NCBI GenBank assembly: GCA_949358305.1
Contig: OX442314.1
Location: forward strand, 1,116,001 to 1,180,000
DNA: 64,000 nucleotides
Direction of reading: 5' to 3'
Source of the DNA: Strigamia acuminata
Taxonomy: Eukaryota; Arthropoda; Chilopoda; Geophilomorpha; Linotaeniidae
Position 1 is the first letter of the stretch. Each line of letters begins with the position of its first letter. The position numbers were made by a program, and so were the translations under genes. The notes below the pieces were generated by a model that ran no database searches, was not told where the DNA came from, and worked only from the letters and a program-made list of their open reading frames with translations. Positions 51,593-62,017 of the stretch are shown piece by piece.

Positions 51593-54410
51593 ATGGTGGT
51601 GAAATCATTATCAAACTTGGCTATTAAAATTCTTTTCCGGGCTATTGTTCAACGGCCGGTTGAAGAAATGGAGGACGATCGAATGAGAACCACGGTGGAA
51701 TTAATGAATTACTTCAATCAAGTCATTGCTGAATGGGATCGCGGAAATTTGATTGTAAATTTTTTTTTTTATTTGATAAATTTGTTGTTCCGGTTTTTCA
51801 GTACTGAATCTTGTCAAAGTCCAGCCGTGGATAAACTGGGTGAGTGTCACTCGGATTTGTGCATTGATTTCGCAATTATTAATGTGAAATTATTTGATTT
51901 AGCTCTTCGTAAAGAAATGCTAGAGAAGTTGAATGACGAGGAGTTTTGGGACTCAAGTGTTCGCGAGCCAGACGCGTGGGATGTTGCTCTATTTGTACAC
52001 GAAGAGCAGACAGAACTGCAGTTGTGGTATATGAGTCCAAATTTTGATTTGGAATTTTTGTTTCGAGTTTGTGGCTACAAGTTGAAAGTGAGTGGACAAA
52101 GTGAACTAAATCAGCATACAAAAATTTTATTTTCAAGCAGAAAATGCACTCTCAAGCAAAAAAAAATGCATTTTCAAGCAAAATAATACATTTTCAAGCA
52201 AAACAATGCATTTTCAAGCAAAATAATGCATTTTCAATAAAAAATACTGCATTTTTAACCAAAATAATGCATTTTCAAGCAAATTAATGCATTTTCAAGC
52301 GAAATAATGCATTTTTAAGCAAAATAAAGCATTTTCAAACAAAATAATGCATTTTTAAGCAAAATAATGCATTTTTAAGCAAAATAATGTATTCTCAAGC
52401 AGAAATGTGCATGTAGAAGTGCAAACGTTGCACTTCAAGCTGCAAAAATGGCATCTTGAGCAGGGGCGGATCTACATACGGGCTAATGGGGCTTGAGTCC
52501 CGGGCCCCCAAATTCTAGGGGGCCCCCAGGACGCAGGGCCATGTAGCAAAAAAAAAAAAAAAAGAAGGTCGCTAAAAAACAAAAAAGAAGGTTGCTATTA
52601 AAATTTGGCCGAGGATATTCTTACGTACGTACGTGAGAATAACGTTTGCCCGACGAGCCGCTATTCTTACGTACATACGTACGTACGTACGAAAGGGCAA
52701 AGATGAAACCCACCAGCATATTTGCCCCTCAAAAAAAAACAAAATGAATGCATGAAACAAACACAAAATGAATGCATGAAACAAATAAAAGGAACAGGAA
52801 CGCCAAACAAAATTCTTGCAGAACAATGCGCGACACGACACGTGTAGGTGGTATACGTAAGAATAATGATCCCCCCTGGCGGCCCGCAATGTACGTAGGA
52901 ATAGCCATACGTTATTCTTACGTACGTACGTACGAATATACAGTTTTTCAGGGGCCGAGAATGGGCTTCCCTGCAATTTACCGTTTGTACGTAAGAATAG
53001 CCATCCGCTATTCTTACGTACGTACGTAAGAATAGCCACGGCGTTAAAATTTTCGATAAAGGGGCCCCGAAAAAACCTCAAGCCCCGGGCCCCCGAAAAG
53101 CTAGATCCGCCCCTGATCTTGAGGTGTAAAAATAGCATCTTTCCGTGTGGAAGTAGCATCTTAATGTGCAGAACTTGCATTTTCTAAAAACTGCTTTATT
53201 GGATAAAATAATATTTTGTACATGAAAAATTTGCATGCACACTAATGTAAAATCCAAAAGACATGCACTTACAACATGCTTTTGTTATGTGCGGCATTCT
53301 TAAAAAAAATTGTTTTAATTCTACTAATTGCATTTATCCGCACAGAATCTAACGGTGTTAGAACTGCCCGAAAATTTTACGCTGACAGCCAATGCCTGCA
53401 AACAAATGTGTCAGTGTTTACCATATTTAGAGAAACTAGATTTGTCTCACATCTTTGTTGAAGACGACGCGGCGACATACATCACCCAGATGCCACTCGT
53501 CGAACTTCACGCTTGGGAAAGCACCGAAGATTTTGTGCGCAAACTGTGCGCAGAACGCTCCACACTGAGCAAAACGTTGGAAGTGTTCATGTTGAGCCGT
53601 GAACTTTCAATGGACTGCTACTGCTTGATATTAAACACGATGAAATACATCGAACACTTGGACACTAACGATTCCAGGTGGCTCAAAGCGCTGCTGCCGA
53701 TCGGCGCGCCACCGCAGCGATACAATCTGACAAGATTGGTGTTTCAGGGCGACGCCATTCAGGAAGAGCTGGAAATTGCCGTGCTCACTTGTCCGAAAGT
53801 TTACGATATTGAAATTGCTCCGAATATTTTCACCTTAAAAATGCTGCACACACTGACGAAATTCAAGCAGTTGCGCAGGTTGTACTTCAACATGTTTAAC
53901 GACTCGGACGTGATAATGGCGGAGGAAAATGACTCGTTCGATCGAGTTTGTGTGCCCGATTTGCGGTTTAAGAATTTGGTGCAATTTACCCTGTCCGATC
54001 CCGACGATCGTTGGATTACATCTGGTTTTTGGATCGAGTTGTTGGGCTTGTTTCCCGAATTGGAGGAATTCTCTTTTTTGACTTGCCCCGGATTCAGTAA
54101 CAAAACTGCGCAAGAGTTGGCCGCCGTGATGGCGAAGAAAGTCAAACGTTTGGAATTTCGAGAATGCGATTTGCTGGGGCCGCCGGGGGTTGAAGAGCTG
54201 TTAAAAATCGATTCTCTGGTGGAGTTGAGTGTGAGTTTGCACATTAATGACACAAGAAAACAACATTTTGATGTTGGTGCGTTGCAGCTAATGGCTGAAG
54301 AACACGGCGTTAACTTAAAGTTATATTTACGAGACCCGTTCGATGTGATAGTTGCAAATATGATGGCTGAACATGATGGTGGCAATGATGCCGACAATGA
54401 TGGCGACTAA
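51593..54410 (+). CDS. LRR-like family protein L5
   Basis: The simplest model uses 51593-52087 and 53346-54410: 520 codons (519 aa). The first segment starts MVVKSLSNLAIKILFRAIVQ with the RPVEEMEDDRMRTT motif and runs to GYKLK. Inside it, 51755-51801 looks like a 47 bp intron (GTAAAT...TTTTTCAG), but removing it leaves the frames out of step; left in, it codes for a hydrophobic stretch. The last exon has NLTVLELPENF, the leucine-rich region (LTCPGFSNKTAQELAAVMAK; LLGPPGVEELLKIDSL) and an Asp/Gly/Asn-rich acidic end. The 1258 bp intron contains a minisatellite and a complete hAT-type MITE. Splicing of the first part needs RNA evidence. Confidence 0.75.
52125..52400. repeat. Intronic minisatellite, 20-22 bp units (L5)
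   Basis: About twelve imperfect units built on TTTTCAAGCAAAATAATGCA, each with an ATGCAT core. Related units lie in the L7 intron (56440-56560) and its inverted copy (60270-60410). Confidence 0.9.
52461..53115. mobile_element. hAT-type MITE with 8 bp target duplication
   Basis: The 655 bp element starts CAGGGGCGGATCTA and ends with the exact inverse TAGATCCGCCCCTG (14 bp terminal inverted repeats), followed inside by GGGGCTTGAG-like subterminal repeats on both sides. It is flanked by ATCTTGAG at 52453-52460 and 53116-53123, an 8 bp target duplication as in hAT transposons. The interior has several (TACG)n palindromic clusters and no transposase. It sits in the L5 intron next to the minisatellite. 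Confidence 0.93.
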
Positions 54411-54920
54411 CGAGTTGTCAGAGGCTGCGTGTCTACATTAATTCGATTTGTTTGTATTCAAAAATTAAATGTCAATATGCCATGTCGAACAAGTGTCGTA
54501 TGTTGATCTGGAACGAACGTTTTTGTATGGATTTTGTCTGAAATTAAATAGTTTTGATGCAGAAATCAACATTTATCATTTATTTTCAACAAATGGAACT
54601 ATAAAGATAATTTTGCATTTATTCAACAGATGGAGCCACTGTGGCAAACCTGGTGGCAGTTTAATGAGTTTCAGCATTTTCTGCATCAGAAATTAAACAT
54701 TCCATAATGGTGCTGCAAAATAAAAATGTTTGTTGGATATAATAGACCCTTTGTTCACCCGTTGTTGCAGTAACTATTTTTGAAAATTACAACAGAAGCA
54801 GAAATTTAGAAAATAAAAATTTCTAAGCATCAAGTTCAGAAACTACAAAAAGAGACGAAACCAAGCAAAAAAATTTTAAATATTAAATTTGTCTGGAATT
54901 TATTGAGCAAGAATCTAACG
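54411..54920. repeat. 3' flank of L5, shared spacer unit
   Basis: It contains ACGAGTTGTCAGAGGCTGCG, CATGTCGAACAAGTGTCGTA and GGAGCCACTGTGGCAAACCT segments found after other family members (48310, 51065, 57850, 58195). Confidence 0.7.
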
Positions 54921-55605
54921 TGCAGACATGCGAGTGGCGGTCGGTCGCCTTACGGCCAGGGGAGGCCCACGGGGTGTTTGGACATCATTCACAATGTAAA
55001 TACAAACACAAAAAACACGCAGTTTAGGATTGATATATCTTTAATGGCGTAGTTGTCTCGGGGTTACTGCGTTCACCCTTTAGCAACCCAACCCATGTGG
55101 CCGTGGGCCTTTTGGGCAGCGAGGTCGGTTAACATTGGCACGTCATGCCTTGCGGCTTGACCCAACAGGTCGCTTCCAGTCCCTTCGGTCTTGAGGGCGA
55201 CTCCGCCAGTTATTGACATTGTCGTTGCTATTGCCGTTGCCATTTCCGTTGCGATCGTTGTATCGCACATCCTCTGTAAAACGCAACTAGTCACTCTCGT
55301 GTGTGGAGTTGTACTGTGTCGGTTGTGGTCGTTTGACCACAGTCCGACAGCTTGCAGAATCTTCTGTCCTGTTTAGCTGTAATTTAGGACGCAGCTCCGG
55401 CAATCCGCCATTGCAGTTGCTGAGGATCATCCTCGTAATGTCGCCAGCGCCGACTGGTGGCAGCCAGTTGGTCACAGACATTAACAGATGTGGCTATTCA
55501 AATTTTTATTAGGTGTTTGATTTAATGCAATGTTGAAGAAATGGACGACGTTCAAATGAAATACAAAGTGAAATTAATCGCTTCTTTCGATAAACTTCGT
55601 AAGTG
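54921..55605 (+). pseudogene. LRR-family copy L6: first exon split by a solo LTR
   Basis: Both sides of the solo LTR match the first exon of L4: GTGCAGACA at 54920-54928 (start codon changed to GTG) and, after 55476, gacattaacagatgtggcta... to a GTAAGT donor near 55600. The exon is also frameshifted. No second or third exon follows before L7. Confidence 0.75.
54929..55476 (-). mobile_element. Solo LTR with 4 bp target duplication
   Basis: A 548 bp TG...CA unit flanked by GACA on both sides (54925-54928 and 55477-55480). On the minus strand it begins TGTGACCAACTGG, close to the start of the element C LTR (TGTGACCCGACTGG inside TGTTGTGACC), and has an ATTAAA poly(A)-like signal. No internal retroelement genes remain, as expected after recombination between two LTRs. 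Orientation is inferred from these ends. Confidence 0.8.
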
Positions 55606-55984
55606 AAACATTCCTCACTCAACAGTGATGACAGCGATGACAGCAGCAATGATAGCGATATTAGGAGTTGTCATATTTAGGCTGTGTCTGCATTAAATCG
55701 ATTTTATTTGTATGTCATCAACCACTGTTGTAATAATTGTTGTTTTTGGTTGTTCTTGCTGTTTGTTGTTATTTTTCTACTTAATTTCGTTTATTGTTGT
55801 TTCGTTTATATGTTATGTTGTAGCTGTTGTGTATCTACGTTACAAATTTATAGTATTGTTGCTACTCAGCAACCAAAACAATGTAGACATAAATGAACAC
55901 ATCGCTGAGCTGTTCGAGCAGCGGCTCTTGTTATTTTCGGAATTTAAATCTGCCGAGTTGATGAAGGAAATTTAGAAAATCAAA
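55606..55984 (+). other. Conserved 5' flank of L7 with a hydrophobic short ORF
   Basis: Nearly the same as 51361-51592 before L5. The frame 55712-55975 would encode a hydrophobic segment followed by LLLSNQNNVDINEHIAELFE. The end of this frame is conserved before L5, but the hydrophobic part has indels, so coding is doubtful. It includes GTTGCTACTCAGCAAC, a near-palindrome resembling an RFX X-box. Confidence 0.45.
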
Positions 55985-57849
55985 ATGGAGCCGCAGTCTT
56001 TGTCACGCATGGCTCAAAACAGTCTTTTTCGGTGTATTATTCAACGGCCGGTTGAAGAAATGGAGGACGATCGAATGAGAACCACATTGGAATTAATGGA
56101 TTACTTCGATCAAATCATTGCTGAGTGGGATAGCAGGAATTTCATTGTAATTTTTTTTTTCATTTTATAATTTTTTTTCCAGGTACAGTAATTTATGTGA
56201 AAGACCAGCCGAGAAGAAACTGCGTAAATTAATTCTGATGAGGTTGTATTACAAGGTGTTTTGGGACGAAAGTGTTCGCGAGCCAGACGCGTGGGATGTT
56301 GCCCTATTTGTACACGAAGAACAAGACGAACTACTGTTGGGGTCTATGACTCCAGATTTTGATTTGGAATTTTTGTTCCGAGTTTGTGGCCACAAGTTGA
56401 AAGTGAGTAGAGAAATACAACTAAATCAACATAAAAAAATTCATTTTTAAGCAAAATAATGCATCCTCAAGCAAAAAAAAATGCATTTTCAAGCAAAAAA
56501 ATGCATTTTCAGGCAGGAATATGCATCTTGTGGTGGAAAAATTGCATTTTGATATGTAAACATTGCATCTTGAGGTGCAAAAATTAACATCTTGATGTGC
56601 AGATGCAGAACTTGCATTTTCCAAAAAATGCTTTATTGGATAAATATAAATCATTTTGTACGTGAGAAATTTGCACACTAATGTAGAATCCAAAAAACAC
56701 GCATATTTGTGTGTGCGACATTCTTAAAAAAAATTGTTTTAATTCTACTGATTGTATCTATCCTCACAGAATCTGACAACGTTAGAAGTCCCAAAGCAAA
56801 GTAAACTGACAGCTAAAGCCTGCAAAGGAATGTGGCAGACTTTGCCAAAGCTGTCGAGGCTCCTTATCAATGACATTGAGGCCGAAGACGACGCGGCCAA
56901 GTACATCGCTCGGCTCCCACTCGTTGAGCTTGATGCCGACGGAACCAGCGAAGATTTTGTGCGAAACTTATGCAGAGAAGACGGCACAATCAGGCAAACG
57001 TTGCGAAAGGTCAAGTTAGACTATTCATTTTCAATTCCATGCTACTGTTTGATATTGAACACGATGAAATTCATCGAATTCGTGGACACCTTCGATGCCA
57101 AGTGGCTCAAAGGGCTATGGCCGATCGGCGCGCCACCGCAGCAATACAATCTGAGAAGATTGGAGTTCTGGGGCACCGGCGTTGAGGAAGAGGTGCAAAT
57201 TGCCGTACACACTTGTCCGAAAATTTACAAAATTGTCATCACTCCGTTTACTTTCACAATAAAAACGCTGCTTGCACTGACGAAATTCAAACAGTTGGGC
57301 ACGTTGCACTTGGACCTGCGTGACGACTCGGACGTGAAAATGGAGGAAGGATACGATGAGTTTGATCGAGTGAGTTTGCGCGATTCGCGTTTTATTAATT
57401 TGGTGCAACTTTTGCTGTACAATGACAAGGATCGTTGGACTACCTCTGGGTATTTGTTCGAGTTGTTGGGCATGTGTCCCAAACTGGCAAAACTCTCTTT
57501 TTTGGCTTGTCCCAGCTTCAGTAACAAAACTGCGCGCGAGTTAGCCGCCATGATGGCGCAGAAACTCGAAGTTTTGGAAATTCGAGAATGCGATTTGTTG
57601 GGACCGTCGGGGATTAAAGATCTGTTAAAAATAGATTCTTTGGTGGAGTTGAAAGTGAATTTGCGAGTAGATGAGATACGAAGACAACATTTCGACGTTG
57701 GGGCGTTGCGGCTAATGGCTGTAAAACACGGCGTGGACTTACAGCTACAATTAGAACATCCGCCGAATTATCTGATGGAAATGGAAGAAGAATTTCTCGA
57801 CCCGCACGACGATATGCTTGAAGATGATTCCGGCAATGAAAGCGACTAA
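55985..57849 (+). CDS. LRR-like family protein L7
   Basis: First exon 55985-56146 starts MEPQSLSRMAQNSLFRCIIQ with the RPVEEMEDDRMRTT motif. Second exon begins near 56183 and ends GHKLK at 56402; compared with L5 it lacks about 25 codons. Third exon 56770-57849 (NLTTLEVPKQSKL to an acidic end) is intact, with leucine-rich repeats (CPKLAKLSFLACPSFSNKTA; LEVLEIRECDLLGPSGIKDL). Exons 2 and 3 join in frame. Exons 1 and 2 do not: the only GT-AG choice leaves them one base out of step, as in L5. Either the intron is misread or translation starts elsewhere. Codon conservation in exon 3 suggests it is or was functional. Confidence 0.65.
56430..56769. repeat. L7 intron 2 with ATGCATTTT repeats; arm of inverted duplication
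   Basis: Short minisatellite (AAGCAAAATAATGCATCCTC-like units, 56440-56560) followed by unique intron. The whole segment is repeated in inverted orientation at 60050-60410. Confidence 0.8.
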
Positions 57850-58269
57850 CGAGTTGTCAGAGGCTGCATGTCTGCATTATTTGAAAGTTTGTAAGACCGA
57901 TTTTCATTAATTTTGACCAAATTATACTGAATAATTACGATTTCCTGGGTTTTCTGAATGAGCGAATAAAGCATGTCTTTTTGAAATGAGAACAAGATTT
58001 ATTGTAATTTCGCAAATACAAATTCAAGGGAACAAATAAGACAATTCATGACACTTTTACAGCACTTCCGGTCACGCGTCATCCAATATCGCACAATAAC
58101 TCCTACTGAATGTTGGCTTCTCTCGAACTCGTACGACCTCGCTACGTATACTAAAACGCCAGTTTTTACACATTAATTCGATTTGTTTGTATTCAAAAAT
58201 AAAAAGTCAATATGCCATGTCGAACACTAAGTGTCATATGTAGATCCGGAACAAAACTTATTTACGAAT
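57850..58269. other. 3' flank of L7
   Basis: It contains the shared ACGAGTTGTCAGAGGCTGCA and CATGTCGAACACTAAGTGTC segments. 57890-58165 between them is unlike the other flanks and has no ORF. Confidence 0.5.
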
Positions 58270-58299
58270 TTTGTCCGAAATTAAGCAGAAATCAATATT

Positions 58300-58905
58300 T
58301 ATCATATTTATGAAAATAGCAAAGGAAAATGATGCGTTTGATCGAGTTTGTTTGCGCGATTTGCGGTTTTATAAATTGGTGATTTTTGACCTTTCGATAA
58401 AAACGATCGTTGTTCAAGTTTTTGACCATTTGTCCCAATCTGGAGTATCTCGATCTTTGTCATTGCTCCGGCTTCAGTAACAAAATGGCGCACGAGTTGG
58501 CCGACTTGATGGCCCAGCGGGATTACTGGTATTTCCTGGTGAATTATTTACTCCGTTTGTTGCGCTTTCGATACAGAATTCCCAGTCCAGGCCTGAAAAA
58601 CAAACTCCACTGGTTGAATACCGGTATAGTTAAATGCGGCTTGTTGGGGCCGTCGGGGATCGATGGTCTGTTACAATTCGATTCTCTGAAGGGGTTAGAA
58701 GTGTATGGAAATGATGAAATCAGAAGAGAACATTTTCACGTTGCTAAAATGCAGCTAATGGCTGAAAAACTCGGTGTGAACTTGCACCTAAGATTCGAAA
58801 AGCCGCTCGATGGTTTACTTGTAGATAATGGTGGCGATGATATACAAATACTTGTCGGTAATGATGGCGACTACCGAGTTGTCAGTGGCTGCGTGTCTGT
58901 AATTA
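58300..58905 (+). pseudogene. LRR-like family copy L8, 5' truncated
   Basis: Only the second half of the third exon is present, beginning MKIAKENDAFDRVCLRDLRF, which follows AAATCAATATTTATCATATT from flank. A frameshift near 58400 (where others have SGYLFELL) separates it from CPNLEYLDLCHCSGFSNKMA. The rest reads to an acidic end; the usual stop is lost, so the open frame continues to 59120 through flanking DNA. Closest to L1 in sequence. Confidence 0.8.
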
Positions 58906-59344
58906 ATTCGATTTTCTTGTATTCAAAAATAAAAAGTGAATATGCCTTGTCGAATAAGTTTCATATGCAGTTCTGGAACAACCTTTTTTGTGAATTTTCG
59001 ATTACATTTTCGATTTTTGGATTATATTTTCCATTTTTTGATTACATAAAACTAGCAAAACCGCGCAATGTGTTTTGCAATATAATTGCTACAACTGCGC
59101 CAAGTAGCGACAAATTATGACATCAGTGCCTGATATGATTCGGTTAATAATAATCATTAATCCTAATAAACATGTAAATAATCGCATATTTTTATTGTGA
59201 CTTGTGTGAAAACTGAAATAATATTATACAATGTATTGACAACTAACAATATATGCAAAAATGTAAAAAGACAATATTGATAGAACACGAGCAATTCAAA
59301 AAGAACATTACGAATAGACATGATGAACATTTGGTGAAAAGCGA

Positions 59345-60046
59345 AATTATTATCGTACGATTACGATCCTTGTCATTGGAAAGGGAAAGTTGCACCAATT
59401 TATCAAACCGCGAATCGCGCAAACTCACTCGATCAAATTCATCGTATCCCTCCGCTGTTTTCACTTCCGAGTCGTCACCCAGGTCCAAGTACAACGTGCT
59501 CAACTGCTTGAATTTCGTCAGTGCAAGCAGCATTTTTATTGTGAAAGTAAACGGAGTGATGACAATTTTGTAAACTTTCGGACAAGTGTGTACGGCAATT
59601 TGCACCTCTTCCTCAACGGCGCTGCCCACAAACTCCAATCTTGTCAGATTGTATTGCTGCGGTGGCGCGCCGATCGGCCATAGCCCATTGAGCCACTTGG
59701 AATCGAAAGTGTCCAAGAATTCGATGAATTTCATCGTGTTCAATATCAAACAGTAGCATGGAATTGAAAATGTAAAGTCTAACTTGACCTTTCGCAACGT
59801 TTGCCTGATTGTGCCGTCTTCTCTGCATAAGTTTCGCACAAAATCTTCGTTGGTTCCGTCGGCATCAAGCTCAACGAGTGGGAGCCGAGCGATGTACTTT
59901 GCCGCGTCGTCTTCGGCCTCAGTGTTATTGATAAGGAGCCTCGACAGCTTTGGCAATGTCTGCCACATTCCTTTGCAGGCTTTAGCTGTCAGTGTACTTT
60001 GCTCTGGGACTTCTAACCTTGTCAGATTCTGTGAGGATAGATACAA
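59345..60046 (-). pseudogene. LRR-like family copy L9, inverted and 3' truncated
   Basis: The minus strand encodes the first two-thirds of a third exon, very close to L7 (NLTRLEVPEQSTLTAKACKG to LSNDKDR). At about 59370 similarity stops and the frame runs into unrelated sequence to 59243. Upstream (60050-60410) it continues as the L7 intron. No first or second exon exists, so it is an inverted partial duplicate. Confidence 0.85.
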
Positions 60047-60049
60047 TCA

Positions 60050-60415
60050 GTAGAATTAAAACAATTTTTTTTAAGAATGTCGCACACAAATATGCGTGTT
60101 TTTTGGATTCTACATTAGTGTGCAAATTTCTCACGTACAAAATGATTTTTATTTATCCAATAAAGCATTTTTTAGAAAATGCAAGTTCTGCATCTGCACA
60201 TCAAGATGTTAATTTTTCACCTCAAGATGCAATGTTTACATATCAAAATGCAATTTTTCCACCACCAGATGCATATTCCTGCCTGGAAATGCATTTTTTT
60301 TTGCTGGAAAATGCATTTTTTTTTGCTGGAAAATGCATTTTTTTGCTGGAAAATGCATTTTTTTTGCTGGAGAATGCATTATTTTGCTGGCAAATACATT
60401 ATTATGCTAAAGAAA
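60050..60415. repeat. Inverted copy of L7 intron 2 with ATGCATTTT repeats
   Basis: Reverse complement of 56430-56769. The minisatellite is longer here (60285-60410, units like TTTTTGCTGGAAAATGCATT). Confidence 0.85.
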
Positions 60416-60439
60416 TAAAAAATTAAATTAAATTAAATT

Positions 60440-60931
60440 AAATAAATTATTTATTGCCGCACTTCACAAGTATCAAAGCAAATTAAAATGCATTCAATTT
60501 GTATCTAGAGAGTAACTTTGATCGTATAAACACGCTTCAAAAACTCCATCCGGATTTCGTAGTAGATCCGAATCCGATTTACGACTTGCTTGCATCGTAG
60601 AGTAAAAATGCCAACAGAAGAAACACCGTAATTGATCGGCTGATCGCCAAACGGCTGAAGGAACCCAAAGAAGCGCCGTTGTACATCCTGGAGGAAACAG
60701 ACAAGTTCGAAGAATTGCTGAACGATGTGGAGGTGGTGAGCAAGTTCGTTCCGAACAAGAGCCGGGAGATGATCTTCACGAGAATCCGAACCGGGTGCGC
60801 ATCGTCATCAACGAGTTGGAGCCGTTTGCTGTGGCGAATAAAGCCCCGAATGCCGGGAATAATGGGCCGGAAGCAATCGCGTCCACTTCGAGCGAAAAGA
60901 ATAACCATGTGTCGGCGACGATGGAAAAAGT
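60440..60931 (+). pseudogene. RNF216-like copy 7, broken and cut by element C
   Basis: It matches copy 6 (43040-43560) including the TATCTAGAG acceptor. The frame HPDFVVDPNPIYDLLAS is closed by TAG at 60598-60600. A deletion removes most of the [13 protein letters not shown] repeat, and after ATGGAAAAAG the LTR of element C begins. Exons 3-8 are not seen in the window. Confidence 0.85.
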
Positions 60932-61945
60932 TGTTGTGACCCGACTGGACCGGGGTCAACGAAGAGTTTCTCTCGTGACCTCGTTTCGGGTGTAAGGGGA
61001 GCCGCAAGCGCGTCTCCCTTCCCTCAGTGCATTGACATCTAGTCAATGGACAGGCGTCTGCCCTGAGGGAGTGGGGATGGCTCGTCCACCCCACCATTGG
61101 GTGATTCCGGTCACCTGTCAACCCCGCTTTGTGCAAAGGAATGTGCCTTGCACTGAGCGGGCAAAACCAACACAACCATCAAACGAGAAACACACGTAAA
61201 CCCGTCGTCCTACAAGATCAGGCCCAAGTAAATATACTGGGATTGACCAAGGACAAAGGACAATTTACCGTGAGTACGTTTGGTCAGTGTCAAACTCCGC
61301 AGAGTAACCTGCGAGATCAGATTACCACACTATTTTAGCACTCCAGCTAGAAATAGTAAAAACCACTCCAGTTTAGCGAGTTGTGCAGACAAACGGTCGC
61401 ACAAGCCTAAACTGCAGTAAACCAACGACGAGTGTTCCCGCCGCTGTGTGACCGCCAGGAGCCAGAAGAGTCCGCCGCTGTGTGATCGCCGGACACCACA
61501 CAAAAACCTAGACAACAGACTGAAGTAAGCCTTTTAACTAAGCATTCACTCGCGCCTGACCAGCGTGAGCCCGAAGGACCAGCCAGAGACGAGTCGAGGA
61601 CGCCATATTGCCACGCCGGCCCAAGACGACACCACGTTGCCACAACGAGGACGCCATCTTGGACGCAAACGAGACAAAGGACGACCTCGCCGATTCCAGC
61701 CAGCTTTCATCTTACCTTTACCTTTCCATTCCCATCCCCCATTCCGATTTACCTTTTTCTTACCTTTCATATATATATATAAGATATATCTGTACATTGT
61801 CCCACAGAATAAATCTATATTATATTTTACCTTTTATATCTGTGTAATCATTTCTTTGGGTAAACCGCTCGAACAAAGCGGTAGTGAGTTAGTCGAATTA
61901 AGTAATCAACCCACGAGTCAGCAAGAGCGAAGTAGGGGCGCGACA
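60932..61945 (+). repeat. 5' LTR of element C
   Basis: About 1014 bp, from TGTTGTGACC to GCGCGACA. A TATATATATAAG box lies at 61771-61783 and AATAAA at 61808-61813, so R is short and U5 about 120 bp. The left edge could be three bases further in (TGTGACC). Confidence 0.8.
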
Positions 61946-61947
61946 CG

Positions 61948-61965
61948 TGGGGGCCTGTCCGGGAT
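61948..61965 (+). other. Primer-binding site, tRNA-Pro-like
   Basis: TGGGGGCCTGTCCGGGAT starts two bases after the LTR end. It matches the well-known proline tRNA primer site of gammaretroviruses at 16 of 18 bases, so a proline tRNA is the likely primer. Confidence 0.8.
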
Positions 61966-62017
61966 CAAGTTGAATAACTGATTCTAACCTGTGATTACAT
62001 CATACCCAAAGCAAGAA

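Noticed and set aside
54929-55476. Minus-strand frame at 55481-55287 (LPPVGAGDITRMIL...) as a Pao/BEL Pol C-terminus
   Set aside because: Similarity is too weak; the segment fits a solo LTR with exact target duplication.
55712-55975. Short hydrophobic ORF before L7 (and 51382-51627 before L5) as a membrane protein gene
   Set aside because: The hydrophobic part differs by indels between the two copies and lies in a conserved leader; kept as flank, not as a gene.
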